Shown here: positions 27,813-40,604 of the stretch, in pieces
How positions within the stretch are numbered: position 1 is the stretch's first letter
Layout of the letters: every line of letters begins with the position of its first letter
From: Bimastos eiseni
Taxonomy: Eukaryota > Annelida > Clitellata > Crassiclitellata > Lumbricidae
Assembly: GCA_959347315.1 (NCBI GenBank)
Contig: OY365810.1
Coordinates: 6,467,857-6,531,856, forward strand
Length of the DNA: 64,000 nucleotides
Reading direction: 5' to 3'
The notes under the pieces: generated by a model
Told to the model about the DNA's origin: nothing
The model's database searches: none
What the model saw: only the letters and a program-made list of their open reading frames with translations
Made by a program: the position numbers and the translations under genes

Positions 27813-28081
27813 ATATTCCTTAAGCAACCCTATCTAGTGACCAGATCGATTCTGACCAAGTACCATTCATTGGTGCTGAGCAATTGAGTGCAGTACTCAC
27901 TCAACTTCCCTGATCAACAGCCATCTCAGAGGAGAAGGCTTACACTCTTACTCATTACATTACATTACATAAATAAGTAATCCTTGTCAACATAAGCCAA
28001 ATGAAAAGATTTTTCAACAATGCATGCAATAGTGAAAAAATAATACAATATTTCAAGGCAAGCGCTAATACCTAATGACTA

Positions 28082-28312
28082 CCATGTCCCACAATCAGCA
28101 ACTGTGTCCCACAAATGTCCCACAATCAGCAACCAAGTCCCACAAATGTCCCACAATCAGCAAAAATGTCCCACAATCACAGACCATATCCCACATTCAA
28201 CAACTGTGTCCCACTAATGTTAATAATGTCCCACAATCAGTGACCAAGACCCACAAATGTCCCACAATCGTTAAATATGTCCCACAATTGACTATTGTGC
28301 TGCACAAACAAC
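28082..28312. repeat. minisatellite with CCCACAAT core
   Basis: About a dozen imperfect copies of GTCCCACAATCAGCAAC and GTCCCACAAAT alternate, giving compound units of roughly 15-31 bp. Confidence 0.85.
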
Positions 28313-28806
28313 ACCCTTGAGATTTAGTCTACAGCCATTTAGGCACAAACACAAACATGATAACAACATCACAAGAACTACACAGCTATTTCCTTATAAA
28401 CTTAGCAACAACTTTTCAAATAAAGCATTTATTAAACACAGAGATTCGAAGCTGTTAGTCGCCGTATAGCTTAATCAGATTGAATCTGCAACATCTTTGT
28501 ACAGTAGTCGCGTTTGGTGAGAATCTGATGCGACATCAAGCCATAGGAGAAACCATGGAACCACAAGCGACTAAGGAGTTGATGGAGGTCATGCTATGAT
28601 ACAAGAAGAGGTAGCAGGATAATCATAAGGCAGACATTTTGGAAACGTTTGAATTTATGCCTCAGCTAAAGGCTCAAGGATAGAAAACAAAGGAAGGGAA
28701 GGAAAAAACAAAACTCGAGGAGGCATGAATAGGTCAAACAGAAGGTTTTAAAGTTTGTCATAGGTTGCAAAACTTGAAAGGGAAAGGCACAGGCACATAC
28801 AAACAT

Positions 28807-29024
28807 TCATGGTTTGATCGGTTCAATGAAAACATCAGCTCCTCGTGGCGTATTGTTTACAACCTCCAAACTTCGACCCACGCCACTCTCATAATGAGAA
28901 GTTATCACAAAGAACTTCTGCAATTCAGATGGTTCATCAGTCTTCACATTGGAATCAGCGCCTCGGTTTGGGTCTCATCAACCTCTCAAACTCGGCTAAA
29001 GAGACTTCCGGCACTTTAGAGTCG
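28807..29024 (-). pseudogene. coding-like exon or frame-broken gene fragment, unknown family
   Basis: On the minus strand, after a possible acceptor CTGTAG at about 29025, a frame reads ANGDSKVPEVSLAEFERLM and stops soon after. A second frame, shifted by one base, is open from about 28975 to a TGA at 28807-28809 and reads with normal amino-acid composition (including LQKFFVITSHYESGVGRS and ADVFIEPIKP). One shift would join the two. I do not recognise a family. It could be a broken gene, a transposon ORF piece, or chance. Confidence 0.3.
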
Positions 29025-29867
29025 CCGTTAGCCTACAGTCAGATACCCTTTGCTTCGAAACACACAGAAAAATTGAGCAATCCAAATGTCACGACACTAA
29101 TTACAGAACCAAACGAATAAACTCCTGTCCAAATAAGAATCTAATCAACTCACTTGTGTTAGTTTGTATTCAAACCGTTGTCTTTAATCGAAATTTCTGT
29201 TAACCATGACAGCCGCCGTATGTATCATCGACTTTATGTTGCGCCATATCCCCTAGCACAAATTCTGACTGTCTTGAGCCTTCGGCTTTAACACTCCATC
29301 AGTTTGGTAGGTGGCTTGAAATGAATATTAATAAAAGAAACTGTTTTTATTTTAGTAAGTTGCTTTCGACACAACAATCCGATAAATACTTAAACGCACC
29401 AATAATTTCCAACCGCGCATGCGTATTTGATCAATACTTTGTATAGCGCAGTTATAGTTTACAACAAATTAAAAATTGCGCCTCAAAATGTAGGCCACAA
29501 ACAAACAAGCAAGTCGCTGAAAGAGCAAAGCGTGAAACGTGAATAGTTCAGTTCTGGGTCATAATAAATAAGTTAAGTTGATTGGTGACTTTTCATGTCA
29601 ATGCGACATTGATGAAAACACAGCTATGCAGAGAACAGGAAAAGAATTATACAATGTCGAAATCCAGAGAGGAAGGGGAAAGACTGAAAGTCTATATGCT
29701 ACCCTATAAAAATGAGCCAGTTCATAGCGAAATTGCCATCACTGTATCATTAAATTAATTCCAGTGTGCAGCGGATTAAAATACTATTAAATAAATGGCA
29801 GGATAAATAATCTACTGTCTTGGCTGGCTAGCGGGATCTATTTAAAATCATTAAGCAGTATTTTCAC

Positions 29868-30075
29868 ACCAGAGGCGTAGCTAGGGGACATCTGTCCCTG
29901 GGCGCCAAGTTGGAGGGTGCGCCAAGATGAGGATTAAAACTATTTATTGTGTTTATTTTGATGCAAATTAATTTATCCCAACTAAGTTAGTAAGATTACA
30001 TTTTGGCGCCCCCAAATATCCTGATTATAACAGGCTGTCAGACATGATTTTGGCGCCCTCCTGTTATCACTGATC
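29868..30075. mobile_element. transposon-derived repeat fragment with CAGAGGCGTAGC end
   Basis: It starts CCAGAGGCGTAGCTAGGGG and contains several GGCGCC-type motifs (TGGGCGCCAAG, TTGGCGCCCCC, TTGGCGCCCTCC) in both orientations. CAGAGGCGTAGCTAG-type ends are common at DNA-transposon-derived repeats in animal genomes, and the same motif recurs near 49157. The family is not assigned. Confidence 0.45.
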
Positions 30076-31393
30076 AGTGATCACTAAGGGGCGACATAAT
30101 ACGCAATGCGTATTTCCAAATCAACGAATTTCACTGCAAAATTTCTAACAATTGCTGTTTAAATTGCTTATTGTGAGCAGTCCTTCAGCGAATTTGATTG
30201 TATTTGCGGTCTTCCAAAAGACAACATCGTCTCAGCGATCTTGCTCTTCTTAGCATCAAATGAGAAACGTTGGAGAAAACAAATTTTGATAACGTATTGA
30301 GAAAGACAAAATAATTTTTAGACTGCCTATGACAGTCTTGTATAAATAACCTTTAGATATAATATTTAAAAAAGCGAAATAAATGACGTCACACAATTAT
30401 TGACCAATTTTACCCCTACCCTCGTCACAAGTCGTGACAAACGTCATAACCCTTCAAATATGACGTCACAAAGTTCTGCACCTCTGAAAGAACAGATGTC
30501 CAGAATTTTATATGCACATTTTCTTACAATGATCAAACAAGGTCATTATGACTATAAAAGTGTTTAAAAATATATCCTAGAAAGATGAAAACTAGAGCAA
30601 GTACAACTATTACACTCATTATGCATTCCACAAGATGCGTAGAAATGCTTGATAATAATAACTTGAAATAATCCAAACTTTATGCTTCTCCATTCTCCCA
30701 CGGAAAAGCAAAATGCTCCTTCATGGAATAAATATGGAGGGCTTAGATTTCATCATCCTGTTCAATGGACATTCCATTCAGATACAGCTATTCTTCGTCT
30801 ATCAAATCGCACACTCTCCATTTACTTCCTTTACGTTTACCATAATTAGTTCTCGTTGCCCACGTGCAGAACACTGTGGTTTGACGTGTTCTAGCTAAAT
30901 AATTGATTCCTGCTTGTGTATAACAGAACGGCTGCCTCACTTCAAAAACCACAAAATTTACACTAATGTCGCTGTTATGCGCAATAACCAGAATTATCTA
31001 AGCCACAACTGTCCATCTACATGATTTACTATTAAACCATTTAGTGGAAAGTTTCCAAAGGTTAGAGTGATAGCTAAGAGACACTTAATAGAAAGAGTAA
31101 TTTACAGTTGCTCAGAGACCAGAGAGATGGCAGGAGACAGACGATTTGTGTATACATGGCGTCAGGTTCATGGATTTGAACATGACGTTTAGGTTACTTG
31201 TATTTTACGATACATAGTTGTCCTGATCTTCCAATAGAAGCATCTAACAGTATGCATGCATGTAGGTATGTATGTACGCATGATTGCACGCACACACGAT
31301 TGAATGCACCCATACATGACTGCATTTAGGCATGTATAGGTATACCTGCTGCCTGCTCTTTACAATTGTGTACAGTCCATGTTCTTATTGCAT

Positions 31394-31399
31394 TTTATT
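31394..31399 (-). terminator. candidate polyadenylation signal for DDX47
   Basis: AATAAA on the minus strand, about 400 bases downstream of the DDX47 stop codon. It is the first canonical signal I noticed in that direction; use is not shown. Confidence 0.35.
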
Positions 31400-31798
31400 T
31401 AAGCATTGTAAGCGCCTCTAGCAGGGTGAACCGTTCAGAAGCGCTGTCTGTGAACTGGATCCTTATACCTCAGTTCAGTTTTCAATGAAACAATAGTGAA
31501 ACATATTATTAAATAACCTGGTTATGCTGATGATTTTAACCCAAGCCCTGCTTTCAGTCTAGAATTCTAACCTCAAGACTGTCTATAGCAACACCAGCAA
31601 TGAACCAAAACACAGTGGAGTCCAAATAGCTGTTAATTCCCAGTGAAACAATGCTGTTACAATGCTGTTCAATCAACCTGTTTCCCATTAACTACAATCG
31701 TTTCTCATACGTTTCAACAAATGACTATTGTGTCAGCAAAGTTACTTCTTAGAATAAACAGTCTTTTGACTACATAATATGTACAACATTTAACAAGT

Positions 31799-34700
31799 TT
31801 AACGACTTTTGCTTTTCTGCTTAATTCGATTCGCGCTTTCCATTGATTCGTCAACTTCTTCATCGTCTTCGTTCGTCTTTCTTTTCCTGCTGTTTACGTC
31901 CAACTTATTTATTGTCTGAAACATTAAAATAAACAAAAGCAGCAAATTAAGACTTTGTACTTAGATCAATAAATAGCACCGGCAAGACATCTACACCAAC
32001 AAATAGGTTATAATAATTCACTGATTTCAATACTGTACATTTAAAATTTTGAGCTAAACAATGGCTTTATTCAGGTGTAAGTAAATATAGGTAAATTCAT
32101 ATCTCCAATGAATGATATATAACAAGTGAAAGTAAAGGGTTTTTCGGGCCCCTCTTTTATTGACTTTTGGTAATCTGGTAGATGGTGCAATCGATCCATT
32201 TCCTTAAGAGATCATTTATGATGTAAACTTGCCGGAGTGGAGCATGTCAAGGAGGACTTGTTCGAGTGGGTAAGTGATATTTAATTTTGTGCCTTTTTTG
32301 AGTTATGTCCGTAAAAATTTTATACATTGCATTATCATGCAAGCGTGAAATGTGTGCAAAATTTCAGCTCTGTAGGTCAATGGGAACATACCAAAGAAAG
32401 AGTTAAAAGAACTCCGACGAAACGACGATCCAACGTAAAGCAAACCAAGTTAAAGAAAAGAGGGTAAAAATATAAAAGGCCATGGAGCAAATCACGACTT
32501 GTAACAGAAAATACTCTCCATTCCAATTAGCCAGTTATAAATAAAACCAAATATTATTTGACCACAAGTTAACAGAATAATACTAGATTTCTTAAAACGG
32601 ATTAAGATTTCTGGCTGCATCTGACCTAACCGTTAACATCAACTGATGTCAAGTCCATCATGTCAATATTCTGCCAGAAATCATTTGATTAGAGGAAAAG
32701 AGGAACAGTCCCATAAGCTAACTCTGAGGTAGTCATGAATGTGACCTAATATTCTCGACCATTATCGTGTCATCTTCTCACCAACAGTCAGTTCACTCAT
32801 ATTATCTGAGTTGGCTAGTGTGCACAGTTTGAAACTAATTTCTGCCCCGGCATATGAGCAGAATGCATTAATATGACTAAGCACTTCTTTATACATAATG
32901 AAACCTACAGCTTTTGCAATGGTACGTGCTTCATAGACCCTCTCTTCTAACTGAAGGACTTCTTTTGCATTCAACTCCAACACAGATATCTCTTCTCGAT
33001 TTCTCTCGATTTCCTTAAATCTTCCGACTTCATATCTGCAAATACACCAAACAATGCAAATTCAGGAAAAAAGAAAGAGCACTTAACTAAACTGATAAAG
33101 TCAGATACTATTTTTGTAAATTTCTCATTTGATTTGCTCTATAATGTCTGGCTGTAAGTTCAGCAATAGTAGAGTTGATATGATCAGTGAATGATGATTT
33201 TAGAATAATTAGACAGAGAAACAAATTTAAGCATATGGAAAAATGCACATGCAGCTATAGCACAAAGTCAATGCAAATAATTTATGTTAATCAAGTTTTA
33301 ATTCAATTCCAGTTTCAAAATAACAAAACCATAATGTCTATTGGTCCCAAAAACATTAAGAAAACATACTGAAGAAGGAACTGTGGTGTATATAAAAAAA
33401 TTGATGCAGTCATAATAGAGTGCATGTATTCAAACAAAATACATAAGACCATATAAATAATTTCTTTGGGTCAATTAATTTTAAGCATCATAAATGATAT
33501 GCTATAATAGTACTTTAATGATGAAAGTTCAAATCATTTGCTTAAAACAAAGCCGCACCTTGAAAGATGAGTCATAACAGAGAGCTATATAATCTTTAAG
33601 TCCATTTTACAATGTCTAATAATAATAATAATTTTAGTAATGGATCTTCAGCTCTTGGGCCACAATAGCAGATGGCAAATTTGGCGTCGCATTCAGTTTA
33701 GACAGAAATGATTTCTGCTCATAATGGCCAACACAAATCGCATAAACTTATCAAGAACAAAATTAAGTAGCAAGATCACAAACTAATTATCCAAATTGCT
33801 TCTGTTTATTTGGAAACCATGTTGCAGCATTTGACTGTGTTAATAAGAAATAACCTCATCAGAGACGGCACTTACTCTGTGACAAATATGTATGCTATTC
33901 CGGAACGTCCGGCTCTTGCAGTGCGACCCACTCGATGTGTATATGCTTCTGGAGTCTTTGGAAGGTCGAGATTGATGACAACATCAACATGTGGAATGTC
34001 AATACCTCTGACAAATAAAGCCAACTGATGATAAATAGAAATGAAAATGGCTCCACTACTACTGCTGAATGACAACAGCAATACGCAGTGAACCAAGAGC
34101 TTGGTTAGCACTTAGACTGCACAGTCTACCAATAAACAATACCATCCAGTTTCTACTCATTTCTTTTGGGAAGAGCAACAGAGAAATAACCACAAATTGG
34201 GAGATTAAAGAACATGTCCTAAGTGCTGTGGATGGGCAGCAATGTCAATCAAAATGTTTGAAGGACGTTCAATACAGCTGTGCAATTAAATGCCATCTCA
34301 ACCTTACAAAATGAACATTGTAACAGGATGTGTAAACCATTGCAATATAAGTGATAAGCAATATGTAATAAGGTTAGATTGAATTGCACAACAGAATGCA
34401 ATAGCACAGAAACTCACATCTACAAAATATACAGTCAGTTAATATAATATAACTGCACTTTATAGCAGAAATAAAACTGATGATGCAATATAAATGCAAT
34501 GTAATAATAATAAATTTCTTACACTCATTGATTCAAGTTGACACTTACTTTTTGTTGCTCTGTTTATTTCAACTAATATCAATCTATGAACCTTCCGTTT
34601 AGAGATTATCTGCCCAATAACTCTAAAGGTTATGTTTAGACTTAATGCAGGTGACAGAAGGTTTTGTTGAAAAGCTTACCGACTACAGACATCCGTACAG

Positions 34701-37700
34701 ACGAGGATCATGCATTCTTTGTTTCTGATTTTATTAAGTCCAATTGTTCTCTGGTCCTAAGAATGCAAATATACAAAATATCTGCAATTGTAGTACTGGA
34801 CAACCAAAATGGATTAACAAGTGAACTGGATCTTTCTTAACAATACTCCCAGGGTTCATGCATTCCATTCTTAAACACAGATCTACATAATGAGCTCTTG
34901 GCAATGTACATAGGAAGTTGCCCAGATAAAATAACTGCAGAAATAAGCAGAATAGTTTTTCGAACATCAATATATATATATATGACCATTTATCTTTGAT
35001 TATTGATACCATCCGTCCGTTGGTTCCCGCTTCTGCTGGTGGCTCTTTCAGCTTACTGTGTACTGTTTTGCAAACTGATGTAATTATGACACTTAACATC
35101 ATATAGACTAGTGCAGAGAGCGCCTCTGAGTTGATATCATGATGGGGGCTAATATAAATATACAATTACATTAATATAGCAATTTTCAACGATCACTAGT
35201 AAGAGTGCTATTATCTTTTAACAAGGCAGTTTGAGTTTGCAATATTGTTTCTTAAAACTGGGAAGAAATTGGAAGCACATTACTTCCACGTCGCAATGCA
35301 CTACTATTATAAAATGTGTTTCAAATAAATGATTTGTATTAAACAGCCAGTTTGAAGTGCCCCAAGCAATACACAGAACAGTAAAAGTAACAACCTGTGA
35401 CAGATCTCCATGCAGAAGAATGGCTCTTTCCGATTCATACAAATAGTTGATCATGAGCCAAACGCGACGCGCATTGGCACGCGTGTCACAGAAGACGATG
35501 ATGGCTTTCTCACCCAGTGACAATAGAATGTGACAGAAATAAACGTCCTTCAAGAAACAAGACAGCATTTTAATATAATAATCAACACTTCTAATGCCTG
35601 TAAAAGTCACAAAGAAATGTAAATCAGAGTTTAAATGTGACAGAATTAAAGTGATCTGCATTTAAATTTATACATCCTTATGAAACACAATGCAACAGGA
35701 AGCAACCTTCAAAAACAATTTGACATTTTGAAACTATTTGCAAAGAATAATGCAGAAAATGCACAAAAATCAACATGTCAAAACCAAGCCCTAGGACCAA
35801 GCTGTGTGCATATAATTATATCAATGTATTTAACACAGAACTCTCTAGAGTGAAGTGCTAAAGGGCACAGGTCTAATACAAGACTATTCCAAGAGGAAGG
35901 TTCAAAACAGACAAAGACAAGATGAACATCTTCATAATATTGTGCATATCTTCATCTATCCAAATCTTAATATCACTAACCCTTGATATTCATATCTGTG
36001 TATTCCCATATCTCTATATCTTAATATCTCCATATCTTACCTTCTGTGCTGCTGGACAAGGTATCAAATGCTCAACTAAACCTTCCAATTTCTGCTTTGC
36101 ACCTGCTATTTCAACTGTTTCAGGATTTTTAAATGCAAGTCTTTTCATTCTCTCCACCTAAAACAGAAAACACAAATTCATGCATGATTTTCTTTCAAAA
36201 TTGTTCAAAATCTAGAAACCACAAACAAATCAATTGTTGCAATCAAAAGTCCACACAACAATTAAAAACATACAGTGAAGCAGAGCGACAAATTAATGCT
36301 TCATCTCTTAAACATTTTAGTCGTTTGTTATTTTTTTAGTGCATTTAGAATTAATTATTATTATTAATTCATTTATTCATAAGCATGCATTCATTCACTA
36401 TATGAATTTATGAACAATGACCCAAAAAAAATATTAAGGCTCTATAAAAAAGTAATACACCACGTTCATTGATTCTCTTTGGAGCTGCAAGGTTCAATAA
36501 CTTATTCATAAATGGTTAATTAAAGTAAAAATGTTCAATGCTGAACATCAGAATTAAATATAATTTAAAACAATTCATTCCTGAATATTACAAGAACTTA
36601 TATTGGAGACAACCGACCTTTTTTGATAGTGTTGCCGAGAAGAGATATGATATCCTGTCACGTGGCATTTGTTTCAATATTTGATTAACCTGCAAAGTGT
36701 AAAAATTTCCTTTCAAGAGCCAAGAAAGTTCTACATATAACAAAATCTCAAGCATAGTTCTAGAAAGTGACAAAAAGAATAGCCTTGGCAAGTTTTTTTA
36801 AATTTGTACCAATAAATGTTACTTCTTTTCCTGGTTGAAGTAATCAAAATTTATATTGTACTGCATAGCGAGAACCTACCTCTCCCTCAAAGTCAGCACT
36901 CAGCATTCTGTCAGCCTCATCCAGAACCTCAAAAATATCAAACCATTTGAAACAATCTTACAGTAGTTAAATGACACCAAAAATATGGATGAAATAATAC
37001 GATAAAACGTATAGCTTGAATAGGACATGGTATTTAACAATAGGTTGCAATGTCTGAAATAGTAACAAGAGAACTGATATCCTTCAAATACAACAAACCT
37101 AAATTATAAGAGCAATTAAAAATGTGGATCTGATTTAATGCAGAAGTGCAGAGACCAAATTTTATCAAATATTTTGAAAACTAATGCAATTCAATTATGA
37201 CTAAAATTTGCAATGTTCAATGCTCCAAATAGTGCTACATAAGAAAACAATAAAAAATAATCATACAATTACACAGACATAAATAAAGATATACTAGAGC
37301 ACATAAAAGATTTGTAACCAATATGATTCAGACCTACCTACTGGCTTAGAACGGTATCAGGGGCTCTCACCTCTGGACGTTTCACCTCTAGAGGTTCTCA
37401 CCTCCAGACGTTTCACCACCGGATGATTCACCTCTAGGGGCTTTCACCTCAACTATCCAATTAATGACTGACGTGCAAACAATGCGATTACCATGACACT
37501 AATAAGGAAAATGTTATAGAATGTCACAGTTATTGCAATACGGCATTTCGAAGCAAGGTATGTAAACATTCAAATAGGCTAACGCACGAGATTTATTCAT
37601 ACCCCACTGATGCGCATACAATGCGACTGTCGTGACACTAATAAGTAGGCCTAGAGTAGGCTAAATAGATTTTCCGCAGTGTGTAGCAAAGTCTATAATT

Positions 37701-40604
37701 ATACGCCTCCAATCTCACACCGTTGCAGAATGTCTGAGTTATTTCAATACGGTGTTTCGAAGCGAGGTAAGCTAAATAAATTTGCTTTGCATGCTATATA
37801 TTATTTATGTACAATTCAATGACAATCCCCATCGAAATTTCACTTTACATGTCTATAAATTAAGCAATCCCCAGGAGGTGAAAGACCCTAGAAGTGAAAT
37901 TTGTTAAAGCCTACAGATATTATATCTGTACACTTTACAAATTTTGTAAAGTTTACAGATATAATATATCTGTAGATTTTAAAAAAATTTTGGGGATGTA
38001 TCAACAAATCGAAAATGGACTTCTGCGGTTCTTCCCATGTAGGCTTCATATAGTAACCAGAATTCTATTAATTAAGAGATTGATAAAAATACTTACAAGA
38101 TATTTAAGTGAGCGCAGATTAAATCCCTTCATGTTAGCCAGATGATCGGCAATTCTACCAGGCGTTGCTATCGTAGCATCAATCAAAATAATATACTCAA
38201 AAATGCAATTTTGAAATATCAAATTCAGATTCAAGTTATAAAAAAAAAATTCCTCCCACTATTCCTAAAACACCTTTTAGAATCTATTATTAAACAAGAG
38301 ACAAATGACAAAGACGTCAACAACTCCTCTTTGACCTCTACGGGACATCGATCTCTGTAGAACTACCACGACTCCTGATCATTAACCCACTGATATGACA
38401 CAGTGCTTGTGAATAAGCTGGTGATCTGCACTTAACTTTAGAGTAGTGCCTCCCAAAATTGGAATTTACAATTATTATTACAAGAGGCACTTGATCAGGT
38501 TGGTCTTTTAACAGACCTTCTCATCTTTTTGAGCAACATTCAGTATTAATAATATATCAGGAGATGTTCTCTAAGGACAGACTTAATGCTATGACTGAGG
38601 AATTACTCTGGAGTTGCAACTCAATACAAGTGATATTTGTTATTTTTCTGTCCTTATCCTGCTTGTTTCTAGAAGTATCAATTTCAATCAAATAATTAAT
38701 CAGATCTCATACTGTCTCATATGCACAAAATATAACCATCCCTTTGCTGCATGGAAGGAGCTCTATTTTCACAGGGTCTCTCACATTGGCAGTACCTCCG
38801 ATTGATTTAACACTGCTAGTAGCACAATATAAATTCATAGATACAATATGATACAATACGACCTACAAGAAGATCTCAGCACAAGTTATAGCAGGAAGAT
38901 CATTACACAGCATAGGACCAACAGAAGCACTTATAGGCATGATGCTGAGTTATGGCAGTCCAATCAGATGGCAGTCAAGTCAGGTGGCAGTCAAGTCAGG
39001 TGGCAGTCAAGTCAGGTGGCAGTTCAGTAAGGTAGCAGTCCAGTCAGGTGGCAGTCAAGTCAGGTGGCAGTTCAGTAAGGTAGCAGTCCAGTCAGGTGGC
39101 AGTCCAGTCAGGTGGCAGTCAAGTCAGGTGGTAGTCCAGTCAGGTAGCAATTCCTCTCCCTTGCTGTCTCATCTTTCCACCAGCATAGAAAGAATATCAA
39201 GAAGTTCAGATATTGCTATAATTTAATTCACTTGCATGTCCTCTACATTTGGAAATAAACTGGCCATACATTGTATGGCATAGCTCACCAACAATGACAT
39301 GCGGCCGTTTTGCCAAGAGAATTCTTTGTTCAGAAGTTTCTTGGCCACCAACAATAACCGCTAAAAGAACAAAACATATTCTGACCAAACTTTACAGAAT
39401 CAAATCACATAAATATCTTCAATTCATAAATGCAAATGTTTAAAAGGCAGTCAACAGAAAAGGCTGTACCAAGATAGGTGCACAGAATTTTCTCTACGTT
39501 AAATAGTTATAAACTTGCAATTACCTGTTAATCAAATCATTACAAGTCATTATTACCATTGTTAGAAAAAGAACAAGAAAAAAAAGGGCAACTCCTTAAG
39601 CTAACCCTGATACAGCCATGGGTATGAAGTGTTAGCAATTCATTTTGCTACCCTAATCGAATGAGGGCAGGTCGCCAGCTTTAACCCTTGTAGGTGAAGC
39701 ATAAATCCCAACCAAATGTATGCCTTGGTGGGGATTTGAACCCATGACCTCTCAATTGACATTACAGCACGCCAACTGCTTCACAATCGAGCATCCCACA
39801 CACTCATTACATTAAATTACAGTCAATAAGAGGCTAATATCAATTAATTTTGCAGCATTGACTTTTATTTACACAAAAGGCAATCATGATAAAGGAATAG
39901 ACTAACAGAAATCAATTTTGTTACAGCAAAGCGTCTTTAAACAGTAACTATATCAAATAGTTTCACAACTAACCTAATTCACACAGAGCAACACCCAGCT
40001 GTTCAGCAAAGTGGTGCTTCTTTGTCAAATTTACTAGAGCATGTATGTATGCATGTATGTATCAGCGCACTTTTAGCAACTGACAAGGGTGTCTACACTG
40101 TACAGACTCAAATGCATTACATACATAAAACAAATAGATATTAAAATAATCCAATCCTTCAATGCTCTATACAGAATTGTGTGTCTTGTGAATTGTAAGT
40201 TCTGATTCTATTGCATCTCTAAATATATAAACAGTTTGATATTAGCGGACAAAGGGAAAGAACGTAGGCGTTGGCCTGAACTGAGTAGAGTTGCTTCAGA
40301 CTTGTCTTGGTTTATGGTTACCTGTCTTTAGATTTAATGGTTCACCAATGGTTCTGAATTGGTCTGAAACCTGTTCGGCCAATTCTCGCGTTGGAACAAG
40401 AACCAGAGCGAATAATCCAACAGGTTTCTTGAGCAAAGCCTGAACAATAGGAATTGCAAAGGCAGCAGTCTTTCCTGACCCAGTCTGAGCAATCCCAATA
40501 ATATCCTTTGAGTCGAGTGCTAAAGGAATGACATCTCGTTGGATTGGCGTTGGTGTGTCCCATCCAAGCCGTTCGCAAACTTTGCATATCTCATCCGCTA
40601 CGCC
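31799..40604 (-). CDS. DDX47: DEAD-box ATP-dependent RNA helicase DDX47 (Rrp3), first exon not found
   Basis: Eleven minus-strand exons join in phase: 40604-40322, 39360-39289, 38167-38097, 36927-36880, 36689-36618, 36157-36041, 35547-35395, 34756-34680, 34007-33876, 33035-32909 and 31915-31799 (stop TAA), 422 residues. Counting from the first found codon, motifs are AQTGSGKT (39-46, ATP binding), PTRELA (71-76), ATPGR (119-123), DEAD (145-148), SAT (176-178), IIVFC (about 237-241), TDVCSRGIDIP and [11 protein letters not shown] (322-332). [19 protein letters not shown] and the tail [13 protein letters not shown] then an acidic/basic end fit DDX47 rather than DDX49. The human protein is about 455 residues, so about 30 N-terminal residues are missing upstream. 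The family acts in nucleolar pre-rRNA processing. Motif V has C where A is usual (DVCSRG). Introns hold SINEs, minisatellites and a MITE-like element. Confidence 0.95.
37366..37900. mobile_element. MITE-like element with inverted CACCTC ends and internal direct repeats
   Basis: TTCACCTCTAGGGGCTTTCACCTC (37427-37450) is matched at 22 of 24 positions by the reverse complement of 37875-37898. The left side has further TTCACCTCT/CTCACCTCC copies from 37366. Two diverged direct repeats lie between (about 37470-37560 and 37606-37765), sharing ACAATGCGA, GACACTAATAAG, CAGAATGTC and TTTCGAAGC. It sits in a DDX47 intron and has no coding capacity. Confidence 0.6.
37911..37975. repeat. AT-rich hairpin (inverted repeat)
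   Basis: Left arm CTACAGATATTATATCTGTA then CACTTTACAAA, short loop, right arm TTTTGTAAAG then TTTACAGATATAATATATCT and GTAG. Arms pair over about 31 bases apart from one mismatch and a 2-base bulge. Confidence 0.8.
38957..39152. repeat. 15-bp minisatellite
   Basis: About 13 copies of GTCAGGTGGCAGTCA with few variants (GTAGCAG, TTCAGTAAG). The in-frame period gives SQVAVK-like peptides, which I treat as artefact because it lies in a DDX47 intron. Confidence 0.9.
39585..39797 (-). mobile_element. tRNA-derived SINE (family A), second copy
   Basis: Minus-strand head GTGAAGCAGTTGGCGTGCTG, then ATGGGTTCAAATCCCCACCA (B-box), and a tail through GGGTATGAAGTG-type sequence matching the element at 25028-25302. 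It lies in the DDX47 intron before the Walker A exon. Confidence 0.7.

Larger units (their letters stand above)
26093..31393. other. intergenic region between CAMSAP and DDX47 (same strand)
   Basis: No gene was recognised here. It should contain the CAMSAP promoter and any 5' untranslated exon. It holds an AT-rich trinucleotide stretch, a CCCACAAT minisatellite, a coding-like but frame-broken segment (28807-29024), a transposon-end fragment (29868-30075) and two TGACGTCA palindromes (30384-30391, 30461-30468), each listed separately. Several open frames of 60-97 codons occur, but none has codon structure, splice context or a recognisable family. Confidence 0.6.

Noticed and set aside
34734..35165. 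143-codon minus-strand frame containing part of a DDX47 intron
   Set aside because: Only a few codons at its border overlap the exon 34680-34756 and in a different frame; the rest is intron.
31799..40604. Assignment of the helicase to DDX49
   Set aside because: The stretch after ATPGR ([14 protein letters not shown]), [16 protein letters not shown] and the lysine/arginine tail fit DDX47 better than DDX49.
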